Made by a program: the position numbers and the translations under genes
Shown: in pieces, positions 33,839 to 42,903 of the stretch
How positions within the stretch are numbered: position 1 is the first letter of the stretch
Layout of the letters: each line of letters opens with the position of its first letter
The notes under the pieces: model-generated
Databases searched by the model: none
Told to the model about the DNA's origin: nothing
The model's input: the letters and a program-made list of their open reading frames with translations, nothing else
DNA from: E44-bin46 sp964354655
GTDB taxonomy: Bacteria; Chloroflexota; Dehalococcoidia; Dehalococcoidales; E44-bin46
Assembly: GCA_964354655.1 (NCBI GenBank)
Contig: CAYHAL010000006.1
Location: forward strand, 1 to 53,994
Length of the DNA: 53,994 nucleotides
Direction: 5' to 3'

Positions 33839-35613
33839 TTTTCAGCTCCTTTGCTCCTGACTTTCCGGCTTTTTTGACTGAAAACCTCTCCTAGTTGAAG
33901 GCTAATTTCTATCCCTTGCTCCTCAAGCTTAGCCAGCTCAGCGGCAGTGCCACCTAGCTCGGCTTCTAGAGCTAATGCCGCCTCTCTTTTAGTCGCTAAA
34001 CCTCGGAGAAATCCTTCTCGTAGGAGGAGGGCAGCATCGGCATATTTCTCCTCTATCTGGTTAGGGGGTAAGCTCTTGGTTAATAGGTAATCCAGATGCT
34101 CCCAAATTGCCAGGTCAAGTTTATCCTTAAGTGATGATAGGTCGCTAGCTTGTTGCCAGGCAACAAAGATTTCACGGTTTTCGCTACCCTCGAAATATTC
34201 AGGCAAGGGGTGCTGGCTTAAAGCTTTAAGCTCAGGGTGTTGGAGCAGTAGTGCCAGGCAGTATTCTTCTCTCGGTTTGGATGAGAAGGGGTGCTGAGCT
34301 TTGGTAGGGGCTTCTCGTTTTAGCTCCTTGGCTCCGCCACGGGGCTTAATTCTACTTAGGTAAGCCTCCAGCCTGCGCTCGGTAACGTTGACTAGGCGAG
34401 CCAGTTTCTGTAAATAATGGGCCTGGCGTACTGTGTCCTTTATCTCAGCGATAATGGGTAGCAGCTTGTCTACAGCTAAAGACTTATCCTTGGCTGTAGT
34501 CAGGTCAAGTTTAGCGGTAACCATATTGAAGGTGTAGTCAACTATAGGTAAAGCCTCCTCCAGCAGTTTTTGCCACATTTTACTGTCTTCTTTGATAACA
34601 TCATCCGGGTCTCTACCGCCAGGTAGGATGATAACCTTCACCTCAGCATCAAGGGTATTTTCATAGCCTACAGCCCGGAGCATGGCTTCCTCTCCAGCAG
34701 CATCAGCATCAAGGGCTAGAGCCATGTTCTTGGTCAGCCTTTTTACCACACTAATTTGCTTCTCAGTAACTGCGGTTCCCATAGAAGCAACTACATTGTT
34801 GAAGCCATTCTGGTGGGCGGTGATAACATCCATATAGCCCTCTACAATCACTACCATATTTTGCTGTCTAATAGCTGCTTTAGCCCGGTTTATGCCGTAT
34901 AAGCTGCTGCTCTTATCAAAGGCTGGCGTTTGGGGTGAGTTAAGATACTTAGGTAGCGAATCATCAAGGGCTCTCGCCCCAAAACCGGTAATGCCTCCCC
35001 TGATATCAGATATCGGGAACATTAGTCGGTTACGAAATCGGTCGTGGGTGCCTCCGGCTTCAGTCTCTATTACTAGACCGGCTGTCAGTAGTTCACTCTC
35101 AGTATAGCCCATCTCCATTAGATGTTGCTTTAGGGCTTCCCAGCTATTGGGACTAAGGCCGAGTTGAAAGCTGGTGATGGTCTCCGGTGATAAGCCCCGG
35201 CTGGCAACATAGCTTCGTGCCTCCTCGCCAGCCGAAGAGTTAAGGAGTAAATTGTGGAAGTATTGGGCGGCAGCCTCATTGATTTGATACAGCCTTTCTT
35301 GCTCATCCCTCTTGGCGCCCGGCTCCAATCTTGAAGGTAAGGCAACCCCTGCCCTTTGGGCAAGAAGGCGCAGTGCCTCGCCAAAGCCAATGCCGTCTTT
35401 CTTCATTATGAAGGAAAAGGCGTCGCCTCCGGTATTGCAGGCACCGAAGCAGTGCCAGCTCTGACGCTCAGGGTAGACGAAGAATGAGGGGTGCTTTTCA
35501 CTGTGGAACGGACATAGCCCCCTGAAGGTTCGCCCTGATTTGGTCAGTTTAACATGCTGGCTAACAACCTCTGTGATATCTATTCTTTGCTTTACTTCGT
35601 CGATAACACTCAT
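33835..35613 (-). CDS. dnaG: DNA primase
   Basis: The 592-residue primase synthesises RNA primers at the replication fork. It has a CHC2 zinc domain (Cys34, His37, Cys55, Cys59), a catalytic core with FPISDIRGGITGFGAR and the Toprim motif VIVEGYMDV, and a C-terminal helicase-binding domain. The second zinc pair reads CFGAC, three residues between cysteines rather than the usual two. Coupled by a 4-bp overlap to rpoD. Confidence 0.96.
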   Translation of the reverse strand: MSVIDEVKQRIDITEVVSQHVKLTKSGRTFRGLCPFHSEKHPSFFVYPERQSWHCFGACNTGGDAFSFIMKKDGIGFGEALRLLAQRAGVALPSRLEPGAKRDEQERLYQINEAAAQYFHNLLLNSSAGEEARSYVASRGLSPETITSFQLGLSPNSWEALKQHLMEMGYTESELLTAGLVIETEAGGTHDRFRNRLMFPISDIRGGITGFGARALDDSLPKYLNSPQTPAFDKSSSLYGINRAKAAIRQQNMVVIVEGYMDVITAHQNGFNNVVASMGTAVTEKQISVVKRLTKNMALALDADAAGEEAMLRAVGYENTLDAEVKVIILPGGRDPDDVIKEDSKMWQKLLEEALPIVDYTFNMVTAKLDLTTAKDKSLAVDKLLPIIAEIKDTVRQAHYLQKLARLVNVTERRLEAYLSRIKPRGGAKELKREAPTKAQHPFSSKPREEYCLALLLQHPELKALSQHPLPEYFEGSENREIFVAWQQASDLSSLKDKLDLAIWEHLDYLLTKSLPPNQIEEKYADAALLLREGFLRGLATKREAALALEAELGGTAAELAKLEEQGIEISLQLGEVFSQKSRKVRSKGAEK

Positions 35614-35624
35614 GTTAATTATGT

Positions 35625-35710
35625 ACTACCTCTCCCCCTTAATCCCCCTCTCCTTCAAAGGAGAGGGGGAAGATAAGTTCTAAAGGGGCGAAGCCTCTTC
35701 AAACTACCCC
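35625..35710. repeat. Dispersed palindromic repeat, copy C (partial)
   Basis: Contains the CCCCTCTCCTTCAAAGGAGAGGGG hairpin and a piece of the GGGGCGAAGCCTCTTC hairpin, in the gap between dnaG and dgt. Confidence 0.75.
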
Positions 35711-35730
35711 CTTATTTATAACGTACTTTA

Positions 35731-36792
35731 TTATTTACACTTCCCTTTCACTAGTGCCAGCTCTTCAGCCATTCTTAGGGCATACTGGTCGGTCATACCG
35801 GCAATATAGTCAACTACCCTCCGTTCTGTCTCATCACTATGAAGGCGATACTCCGATAGCAGCTTGTCTTCATGCTCATTGAAGTATCTATACAGTAGAC
35901 GCATCACTTCCCTGGCTTTTTCCGCTTCCTTCTCGACTGCTTGCAGGTTATATACTCGGTCGAAAAGAAATTTACGCATGGTTTCGGTTGCCTCCAGAAT
36001 CTGGGGGCTCATCCCTATCTTTGGGCTGTCTTGGGCTTGTGCCTCACGACCACTGGCTGCCCAGGAGTAACCAATAATATCACACACCATAGTATTGATG
36101 CGTTGCGAGTGGGAGAGACCTAATACTTTAACCGCTGTAAGTGGTACGTCGCCCTCGGTGATGATGCTGGCTCTTATAGCGTCACCAATATCGTGGTTAA
36201 TATAGGCCACAGTATCAGCAATCTTACATACCTCACCTTCTAGGGTATTTACCTTTCCCCAGTCTTGTCCCAGGATATCAGTCCTGGTCTTGGAGTGATT
36301 AACAATGCCGTCTCTCACCTCCCAGGTAAGATTGAGCCCGTAACCATTATTCTCTAAAAGGTCGACAACTCGCAGGGACTGCTCATTATGTCTGAATCCA
36401 TGGTGATAGAGTTCATCTAAAACCTCCTCTCCCACATGACCGAAAGGGGTGTGCCCTAGGTCATGACCTAGAGCGATTGCCTCAGTCAGGTCTTCGTTAA
36501 GGTTTAGGGCGCGGGCTATGGTGCGAGCTATTTGGGACACCTCTAGGGTATGGGTGAGTCGGGTTACATAATGGTCACCTAGCGGGGCAATAAAGACCTG
36601 CGTCTTATGCTTGAGACGGCGAAAAGCCTTGCTATGGATGATGCGGTCTCGGTCACGCTGAAAGGCAGTGCGCACCGGACAAGGCTCTTCGGGTCTGAGC
36701 CTGCCCCGCGACAACCTGCTTTTGGTTGCGTATGGAGAGAGGCTTTCTTCCTTTTCTTCAGTTAGCTGGCGAATATTTAACCGCTCAATCAT
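35731..36792 (-). CDS. dgt: Deoxyguanosinetriphosphate triphosphohydrolase-like protein
   Basis: The 353-residue HD-domain enzyme has the dGTPase signatures FRRLKHKTQVF, RLTHTLEVSQIART and GHDLGHTPFGHVGE, giving the H...HD...D metal site. It removes triphosphate from dNTPs and so adjusts the nucleotide pool. Length fits the dGTPase-like subfamily. It overlaps the end of ppsA by 8 bp and lies upstream of dnaG and rpoD in the same direction, so replication, transcription and dNTP control are grouped. Confidence 0.93.
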   Translation of the reverse strand: MIERLNIRQLTEEKEESLSPYATKSRLSRGRLRPEEPCPVRTAFQRDRDRIIHSKAFRRLKHKTQVFIAPLGDHYVTRLTHTLEVSQIARTIARALNLNEDLTEAIALGHDLGHTPFGHVGEEVLDELYHHGFRHNEQSLRVVDLLENNGYGLNLTWEVRDGIVNHSKTRTDILGQDWGKVNTLEGEVCKIADTVAYINHDIGDAIRASIITEGDVPLTAVKVLGLSHSQRINTMVCDIIGYSWAASGREAQAQDSPKIGMSPQILEATETMRKFLFDRVYNLQAVEKEAEKAREVMRLLYRYFNEHEDKLLSEYRLHSDETERRVVDYIAGMTDQYALRMAEELALVKGKCK

Positions 36793-39049
36793 TCGGTTTC
36801 AAGTTCTCTTCCACTTTGGCAATTATTTCTCTAGTTCTATCAATCATGTCCGGACTGACTGAAACTGAGGTAATGCCCCACTCCACCAGTTTTTCAGTAA
36901 GTTCAGGGTAGACTGAAGGTGCCTGCCCACAGATAGAGGAGGTAACCCCCATGCTTTTGGATACTTTGATAAGCCGTTCCAGGGCGATAAGCACAGCTTC
37001 ATCCCTCTCGTCAAAGGTGTCGGCTAGTTTTTCGCTATCTCGGTCAATGCCCAGGATGAGCTGGGTTAAATCATTTGAGCCGATGGATATGCCATCAATA
37101 CCAACCTCAATAAACTTTTCCAGTAGAATGAAGTTAGACGGTACCTCAGCCATCATCCACAATTTGAAATCGCCAGAGCGCTTTAGCCCTACCGACTCCA
37201 TAATCTTTACCGTTCGAGCCAGTTCTTCAACGGTTCGGACGAAGGGAATCATAACCCAAAGGTTGGAATATTCCTGTCTTACTTTTTTAATAGCTTCTAA
37301 TTCTAGCTTAAACACCTCAATGTCGGTAATGTACCGGGAGGCACCCCGGTAGCCAAGCATCGGGTTCTCCTCAACAGCTTCATAATTTTCCCCACCTTTG
37401 AGGGCTCTATACTCATTGGTCTTGAAATCATTGGTTCTGTAAACTACCGGACGGGGATTGAATGCCTTGGTAAATACCGTCAGTCCATCGGCGAGCTTAT
37501 CTATGAACTCTTGGCCCCGGTTTTGGCTAAGCATAAAGTTGGGGTGCTCACCAATCTGGGCGACCATGAACTCGGCTCGAAGCAAACCGACACCATCAAC
37601 GTCACGCGCTGCTACCCTGTCAGCTAGGTCAGGTTGAGCCAAGTTTACGTAGACCCTTGTCTTTGTCTTGATTCTTTTCGTGGGCACAGCGGCAGCACCA
37701 GCCGACACTGTCTCGGCTACTTTCCCCTCGTAGACCTTACCTGTTGAGCCATCTACGGTGATTATCTGTCCGTCTTTCAGGGTAGAGGTGGCTCGCTCGG
37801 TACCGACCACACAGGGTATGCCTAACTCCCGACTGACGATAGCGGCGTGGGCGGTTCTACCCCCACGGTCGGTGACAATAGCTGCCGCTCGCTTCATTGC
37901 CGGCACAAAGTCGGGGGTGGTCATTTCAGCAATCAGGATATCGCCTTCTTTTACCTCGTCTATTTGGGAGGTGTCAGGTACTATTTTGACTGGTCCTGAA
38001 GCTATGCCGGGGCTGGCGGGTGCCCCGGCCAGCAATACCGGGGCAGTAATTTCAGGCGCAACCCCAGCGGCTACCTCCTTCTTTATCGTAGTTACCGGGC
38101 GGGTCTGGACGATAAAGATTTCCTTATCCTCTTTTGCCCATTCTATATCTTGAGGGAAGTGATATAAATCCTCAATATATTTGCCTAGCTTAGCCAGAGT
38201 AACTATGTCATCGTCGGTTAACTTTTGCTGGGTTTGCATTGAGGACGAGAGTGGCACTTTAATGTTGGGTTGCTGGTCATCACCTGCCGGATTCCTTATT
38301 AGTTGCCAGTCTTGCTTGGCAATTTTTTTGCTAGTAATTTTTACGTCCTCTTTATTTACCATGTAAAGGTCAGGGTTTACCTCTCCTGAGACGATAGCTT
38401 CACCAAGCCCAAAGACAGCCTCAATAGCAATCTTACTGGCGTCACTGGTTACTGGTTCTATGGTAAACATAACCCCGGATGCCTCAGATTGCACCATCTT
38501 CTGGACCGGGACAGCGATGCCAACTCTAAAATGGTCAAAACCTTGTTGATGTCTGTAGAAAATGGCTCGCGGGTGAAAGAGGGATGCCCAGCACCCTTGA
38601 ACAGCAACTATTACTTGTTCCTCCCCTTGGACATTTAGAAAAGTGGTTTGCTGCCCGGCAAAGGAAGCCGTAGGCAGGTCTTCGGCAGTAGCTGAGGAGC
38701 GCACCGCAACCAAGCCTCTACCCATCTTAATATAAGCGTCTCGGATTTCCTTAGCTAGTTCCGGGGGCATAGGAGCATTTAGGATTATCTCTTTAGCCTC
38801 ATTAGCTACTTGCTGAAGTTTTCTACTATCGTTAACGTCTAGCGGCTCTAAAAACTCACGAATCTTACCACTTATTCCCGACCTTTGTAGAAAGTCGTAA
38901 TAGGCGTTAGCGGTTACAATGAAGCCAGGGGGGACAGGTATTTGGGCATTAGTCATTTCACCCAAATTTGCCCCTTTACCACCGACAAGGGGGATATCAT
39001 TTTTGGAGACTTCATTGAACCAAACGATAGCCTTTCGGCTTTCTCTCAT
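36785..39049 (-). CDS. ppsA: Phosphoenolpyruvate synthase
   Basis: The 754-residue enzyme converts pyruvate and ATP to PEP, AMP and phosphate for gluconeogenesis. It has the N-terminal ATP-grasp domain (PLVGGKGANLGEM), the phospho-histidine domain with GGRTAHAAIVSRELGIPCVVGT-type sequence near residue 400, and the C-terminal PEP-binding barrel ending in SICGQAPS with the catalytic Cys. AAAAGGAGG precedes the ATG by about six bases. A TATAAT-like -10 occurs about 50 bases upstream of the start, but I see no matching -35. Confidence 0.95.
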   Translation of the reverse strand: MRESRKAIVWFNEVSKNDIPLVGGKGANLGEMTNAQIPVPPGFIVTANAYYDFLQRSGISGKIREFLEPLDVNDSRKLQQVANEAKEIILNAPMPPELAKEIRDAYIKMGRGLVAVRSSATAEDLPTASFAGQQTTFLNVQGEEQVIVAVQGCWASLFHPRAIFYRHQQGFDHFRVGIAVPVQKMVQSEASGVMFTIEPVTSDASKIAIEAVFGLGEAIVSGEVNPDLYMVNKEDVKITSKKIAKQDWQLIRNPAGDDQQPNIKVPLSSSMQTQQKLTDDDIVTLAKLGKYIEDLYHFPQDIEWAKEDKEIFIVQTRPVTTIKKEVAAGVAPEITAPVLLAGAPASPGIASGPVKIVPDTSQIDEVKEGDILIAEMTTPDFVPAMKRAAAIVTDRGGRTAHAAIVSRELGIPCVVGTERATSTLKDGQIITVDGSTGKVYEGKVAETVSAGAAAVPTKRIKTKTRVYVNLAQPDLADRVAARDVDGVGLLRAEFMVAQIGEHPNFMLSQNRGQEFIDKLADGLTVFTKAFNPRPVVYRTNDFKTNEYRALKGGENYEAVEENPMLGYRGASRYITDIEVFKLELEAIKKVRQEYSNLWVMIPFVRTVEELARTVKIMESVGLKRSGDFKLWMMAEVPSNFILLEKFIEVGIDGISIGSNDLTQLILGIDRDSEKLADTFDERDEAVLIALERLIKVSKSMGVTSSICGQAPSVYPELTEKLVEWGITSVSVSPDMIDRTREIIAKVEENLKPND

Positions 39050-39168
39050 AATTAACCTCCTTTTCGGTTAAGGTGAAAAGTGTTTACTTTTGTTTATTAA
39101 TTATACCATAATAAAATGGTTTAACTGAATGCTATTAGATATTGTTCAGACTCTATCTGCTGTTTTAG

Positions 39169-39197
39169 TTGACAGTGTTGGTAATGAGGAGTAGAAT
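39169..39197 (+). promoter_or_regulatory. Promoter of the DUF151 nuclease gene
   Basis: TTGACA (39169-39174), a 17-bp spacer and TAGAAT (39192-39197), about 30 bp before the gene; a near-consensus sigma70 promoter. Confidence 0.65.
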
Positions 39198-39230
39198 TAA
39201 ATGTGCTATTGATAGATAGGGGGAATGGCT

Positions 39231-39785
39231 ATGATAGAGATGGTTATTGACAGTATTCGAGTTAATATGGTGAATTACCAACGGGTAGTGATTTTAAAGG
39301 AGAAAGATGCTGAGCGCTATCTGCCTATTTGGATTGGTCCTGCCGAGGCGGATGCCATACGGATAAAACTTCAGGGTGTTACCGTACCCAGACCTTTGAC
39401 TCACGACTTGTTACAATCGGTAATTAATAGCTTGGGAGCTACTGTCAACTCTATCATCGTCAGCGACCTTAAAAACGACACCTTTTATGCCAAGATTATT
39501 CTTAATGTAGATAGCGGGGTAATAGAAATTGACTCTCGTCCTAGTGATGCTCTAGCCCTGGCAGTAAGGGAGGAAGCGCCTATTTATGCTGAGGAGGCAG
39601 TTTTAGATAAAGCCGGTATCCTCCTGGATAAGGAGTCAGGCAAGCCTATTCCCAGTGAAAGGGAAGCAGGTAAGGCTGGGGGGAAGGGTAAGGAGATTAG
39701 TGAGGAAGAGCTAAAGAAGATGTCGGCTTTCTATGATTTCATTAATACCCTTGATTTAGACGACTTCGATAAGCGTAAATCTTAA
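39231..39785 (+). CDS. Bifunctional nuclease family protein (DUF151)
   Basis: The product of about 184 residues matches the DUF151/BFN family: LPIWIGPAEADAI, RPLTHDLL, and DSRPSDALALAVR, followed by a charged C-terminal tail. Plant and archaeal members are reported to have RNase and DNase activity. Two ATGs are in frame (39225, 39231); AGGGGG lies only one base from the first and at normal spacing from the second, so I use 39231. Confidence 0.85.
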   Translation: MIEMVIDSIRVNMVNYQRVVILKEKDAERYLPIWIGPAEADAIRIKLQGVTVPRPLTHDLLQSVINSLGATVNSIIVSDLKNDTFYAKIILNVDSGVIEIDSRPSDALALAVREEAPIYAEEAVLDKAGILLDKESGKPIPSEREAGKAGGKGKEISEEELKKMSAFYDFINTLDLDDFDKRKS

Positions 39786-39814
39786 GCTAGACTTTTTGTC
39801 TTAGGGGCTGAATT

Positions 39815-40141
39815 GTGGAAGAGGGTCTTATTAAAAAGTTGTTGGCTTCAATAAAGTGTGGTGTTTGTGGGCACCGCTATGAGTTAGATAATATTAATGT
39901 CCTTAGCCACAACCAAGATTTATGGTTTTTGAGTGCAATTTGTTCAGCATGTCATACCCGGTGTTTAATAGCCGCCATAGTTAAGGAGGGTAAGGCGCCT
40001 GAGGTTGTTACTGACCTCACTGAGGCAGAGCTGGGTAGGTTCAAGAAGGCGGGTAAGCTAAACGCTGATGATGTGCTAGAAATGCACAATTTCCTAAAGA
40101 ATTTTGACGGGGACTTTTCTCGGCTGTTTAGCCGAAAGTAG
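39815..40141 (+). CDS. Zinc-ribbon protein of unknown function
   Basis: The 108-residue product has a four-cysteine zinc ribbon: CGVC at residues 15-18 and CSAC at 43-46, with a further Cys50. The rest is polar, including a helical C-terminal half (TEAELGRFKKAGKLNADDVL). It begins with GTG, seven bases after AGGGG, 29 bp downstream of the DUF151 gene, and is followed by a strong terminator, so the two form an operon. I do not recognise a named family. Confidence 0.65.
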   Translation: MEEGLIKKLLASIKCGVCGHRYELDNINVLSHNQDLWFLSAICSACHTRCLIAAIVKEGKAPEVVTDLTEAELGRFKKAGKLNADDVLEMHNFLKNFDGDFSRLFSRK

Positions 40142-40201
40142 GGTAGTGGGGTAGTTAATAATTAAATAATAACTAGAAGCTCATTATAAAAGTTGCTATT
40201 T

Positions 40202-40233
40202 GCCCTAGAAACAAAAGTTCTAGGGCTCTTTAT
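40202..40233 (+). terminator. Rho-independent terminator of the DUF151 operon
   Basis: GCCCTAGAA (40202-40210) pairs perfectly with TTCTAGGGC (40218-40226) around a 7-base loop, followed by a T-rich TCTTTATT. Confidence 0.8.
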
Positions 40234-40385
40234 TGCCCAAAGACAGGTTTATTAAGGTAATTCTTATGGGGGTAAATCTAGTATTAACCCTAGGGATAAT
40301 TATAGTTATCGGTTTTGTGGTGGGTTAGCCACGGAAAGAGCCCAGTCTTTGCCATCACGAGATACAGGAGGAAGGTTTTAAACAA
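40234..40385 (+). other. Leader region of the transporter with a 20-aa hydrophobic ORF
   Basis: An ATG at 40266 opens a 20-codon hydrophobic frame ending at 40328. It could be a leader peptide or the remnant of a membrane-protein N-terminus. The rest holds a GGAGGAAGG ribosome-binding site before the transporter. No known riboswitch is recognised. Confidence 0.3.
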
Positions 40386-41744
40386 ATGCTAGCCTTACCC
40401 CAAATCCTTACCATTGCTATCTTCGTCGGAGTGCTCGTCAATATCATAGTGGGCAAGGTACGTCGTTATTTTGCTGCTCTTATTGGCGCTGCTCTTATCT
40501 TTGTTGTCTTCTTCGTCGTCTTAAAAAGCTCGGGGATGGCACTTGATGTTTTGAACCTGGGACAGGTTGGTCAATTTAGCTTCTGGATACCCGGGCAGGA
40601 GCACATAGAATCCCACGGCGTAAACTGGCAGACTATTATCTTTATTGCTGGCATGATGACCATGGTGCAAGGCCTGAGCGCAGCCGGCTTCTTCCGTTGG
40701 TTATGTCTGTATGTGGCTAAAATGGTCCGCTACCGGGTTGTCCCTATCTTGCTTATCTTTATGCTGCTCTCAGGCTTATTATCAATGTTCATTGACAGTA
40801 TTACAGTGCTGTTATTCTTGGCCTCGGTAACTATTGAACTGGCTCGCTTACTTAAATTTGACCCGGTTCCAATAATAATTGCTGAGATCTTTGCTGCCAA
40901 CACCGGTGGTAGTGCTACTATGGCTGGCGACCCACCTAACATAATCATAGGCACTAGCTTAGGTTATACCTTCAGGGATTTTGTTTTTAATACCGGGGCT
41001 ATTGCTTGGGCAGGTATGGGGGCAGCCTTAGGCTTCTTTTATTTTCGATTCCGCAAAATACTAGCTTCTCAGCAAAGCAGTTCAAGCAACTCGCTCAATC
41101 AATATCCAGAGCCCAAAGAAGCCATTACCAATCCCCGTCTGTTCAAGATACAAACTGCCATCTTTATTATGTTGGTCGTTTTGTTGGTTACTCATGCTCA
41201 AACCGGGATATCTGTAGCTCTGATAGGATGCATCGTCGCTGCGCTCACTATGCTTGCTGCCGGCGGGGGGGCGCTACCTATTATCAAAGGGGTGGACTGG
41301 CGAACTCTGCTTTTCCTTATCGGGTTGTTTATCTGTGTAGGGGGCTTGGAGGAAACAGGGGTGCTAAGGATGTTTGCCGGGTATATTGAAAAAATGTCGG
41401 GTGGGGACATCCGATTGGCAGTACCTCTTATCCTATGGTTTTCTGCCTTTCTCTCTGCTGTAGTGGATAATATCCCCTTTGCTGCGGCTATGGTCCCGGT
41501 GATCACTCAACTCTCCCGGACAACTGGCTTGAGTCTATCCACACTGGCTTGGGCTCTGGCTTTGGGTACAGACATCGGGGGCAATGCTACCCCTATCGGA
41601 GCCTCGGCCAATGTAGTTGCCACAGCCATTGCTAGAAGACAGGGTTATCGTATTAGGTGGGGAATATACCTCAAATATGCATTCCCAGCTATGGTTATAG
41701 TAATTGCTCTATCCCACCTGATGTTAATTGTAAGATATACTTAA
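40386..41744 (+). CDS. ArsB/NhaD-type ion transporter (permease)
   Basis: The 452-residue protein has about eleven membrane helices and the ion-transporter superfamily signatures: ANTGGSATMAGDPPNIIIG in the middle and ALGTDIGGNATPIGASANVV near the end, two related re-entrant motifs in inverted repeat. These fit the family containing ArsB arsenite pumps, NhaD Na+/H+ antiporters and SLC13 permeases. The transported ion cannot be settled from sequence alone. GGAGGAAGG precedes the ATG. It converges with rimM, four bases apart. Confidence 0.85.
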   Translation: MLALPQILTIAIFVGVLVNIIVGKVRRYFAALIGAALIFVVFFVVLKSSGMALDVLNLGQVGQFSFWIPGQEHIESHGVNWQTIIFIAGMMTMVQGLSAAGFFRWLCLYVAKMVRYRVVPILLIFMLLSGLLSMFIDSITVLLFLASVTIELARLLKFDPVPIIIAEIFAANTGGSATMAGDPPNIIIGTSLGYTFRDFVFNTGAIAWAGMGAALGFFYFRFRKILASQQSSSSNSLNQYPEPKEAITNPRLFKIQTAIFIMLVVLLVTHAQTGISVALIGCIVAALTMLAAGGGALPIIKGVDWRTLLFLIGLFICVGGLEETGVLRMFAGYIEKMSGGDIRLAVPLILWFSAFLSAVVDNIPFAAAMVPVITQLSRTTGLSLSTLAWALALGTDIGGNATPIGASANVVATAIARRQGYRIRWGIYLKYAFPAMVIVIALSHLMLIVRYT

Positions 41745-41748
41745 TAGG

Positions 41749-42255
41749 TTAAATTAGCCCCTCAATGGGCTCGATAACTATGCGTCCGTGATTAAGGTCA
41801 ATAGATTTTACCACGTCCTCAATAGCGGGGGTGAGAATCTCTCCTCTAGTACCACTGACTACATAGATATCGTTACTTGCGGTGGTTAAAATCTCGGTAA
41901 TTTTCCCCAGTAATTCTCCCTGGGTTGTCTCTACTGCTAGCCCGATAAGTTGGAAGTGGTAATACTGCCCCTCGGGCAGGGGCTGAAGCTGGCTGTGATG
42001 TATTTCTATAGCTTGTCCTCGTAGCTTTTGCGCCTCTTCAATACTATCAACGGAGCTAAGCTTGATAATTGCCTTACCGTTACGCCACTCGGTGCTGTCA
42101 ATGGTCATAGGCTGCCGGTTAATATAAATCTTTGACGAAGGAACGAAGCGTTGTTGCGGAAAAGAGGTTGCTACCTCTACCTTTAGTTTACCTTTGTTAC
42201 CCCACGGGGCTAAAATTTGACCAATAGTTACATATTCTGGCTGGGATAATCTCAT
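41749..42255 (-). CDS. rimM: Ribosome maturation factor
   Basis: The 168-residue protein matches RimM: N-terminal ITIGQILAPWGNKGKLKV-like barrel and C-terminal PRC-barrel (ILTPAIEDVVKSIDLNHGRIVIE). It helps assemble the 30S head. It follows rpsP and khpA in the expected order. The usual next genes trmD and rplS are missing here, replaced by a convergent transporter. Confidence 0.93.
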   Translation of the reverse strand: MRLSQPEYVTIGQILAPWGNKGKLKVEVATSFPQQRFVPSSKIYINRQPMTIDSTEWRNGKAIIKLSSVDSIEEAQKLRGQAIEIHHSQLQPLPEGQYYHFQLIGLAVETTQGELLGKITEILTTASNDIYVVSGTRGEILTPAIEDVVKSIDLNHGRIVIEPIEGLI

Positions 42256-42306
42256 CCTGATTTGGTAGCTGATTAATACATTTCTAACTTCGTTAAATCT
42301 TCTATT

Positions 42307-42534
42307 TTAGATAATTTCAATGGTAGCTCTGGTGCCAGCCTTGGCGGCTTTTACCCTAATTAAGGTGCGCATGGCTTGAGCTACTCTGCCTTGCTTTCCA
42401 ATAATCCTCCCCTTATCCTCTTCAGCAACTTGTAATTTAAACACGGTTCGCTGCTCATCGGTTTCTTCGGTAACTACGACATCATCGGGTGAATTGACAA
42501 TTGATTTGGCGATGTACTCAATTAGTTCTTTCAT
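42307..42534 (-). CDS. khpA: KH-domain RNA-binding protein
   Basis: The 75-residue protein contains a single KH domain with GRIIGKQGRVAQAMRTLIR (GxxG loop). KhpA binds RNA and in other bacteria partners KhpB in control of cell division and envelope. It overlaps rpsP by 4 bp, so it is translationally coupled. Confidence 0.92.
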   Translation of the reverse strand: MKELIEYIAKSIVNSPDDVVVTEETDEQRTVFKLQVAEEDKGRIIGKQGRVAQAMRTLIRVKAAKAGTRATIEII

Positions 42535-42800
42535 GTTTTCTCCTTGGTTGTTTTGAATTTTTCCAGAATACCCACCTTTGACAATAGTCTAGCGGCGGTA
42601 TCGGTTGGCTGAGCCCCTTGCTTTAGCCAGTGTAGTGCTTTTTCTTCATCTATAACTATTGTTTCTGGGTTGGTTAACGGATTATAGTGGCCAATAATGG
42701 TGATAAATGCTCCGTCACGCGGTGAACGGGCATCAGCTACTACTACTCGGTAACTAGGCTTTTTTTTGGCGCCGGCACGTCGTAATCTTATCTTTACCAT
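42531..42800 (-). CDS. rpsP: 30S ribosomal protein S16
   Basis: The 89-residue protein has the S16 signatures MVKIRLRRAGAKKKPSYRVVV and IGHYNPLTNP. First gene of rpsP-khpA-rimM, with a strong promoter about 25-50 bp upstream. Confidence 0.97.
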   Translation of the reverse strand: MVKIRLRRAGAKKKPSYRVVVADARSPRDGAFITIIGHYNPLTNPETIVIDEEKALHWLKQGAQPTDTAARLLSKVGILEKFKTTKEKT

Positions 42801-42822
42801 CTTAGCCGCCTTTTCGTAGATT

Positions 42823-42851
42823 ATTATGCGCTATATTTGTTTGGCTGTCAA
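42823..42851 (-). promoter_or_regulatory. Promoter of rpsP-khpA-rimM
   Basis: TTGACA (42851-42846), a 17-bp spacer and CATAAT (42828-42823). It stands back to back with the nfi promoter, 17 bp away. Confidence 0.65.
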
Positions 42852-42868
42852 CAATGGTTAGCAAATAG

Positions 42869-42897
42869 TTGTCAGAAGGTTATGCGCTGGTTATAAT
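42869..42897 (+). promoter_or_regulatory. Promoter of nfi, implying a leaderless mRNA
   Basis: TTGTCA (42869-42874), a 17-bp spacer and a perfect TATAAT (42892-42897). The usual start distance of seven bases places transcription initiation at 42904, the first base of the GTG start codon. Confidence 0.7.
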
Positions 42898-42903
42898 GAA
42901 GGT

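Noticed and set aside
40234..40385. Known riboswitch before the transporter
   Set aside because: I could not match conserved residues of any riboswitch class; only a terminator, a short hydrophobic ORF and a ribosome-binding site are visible.
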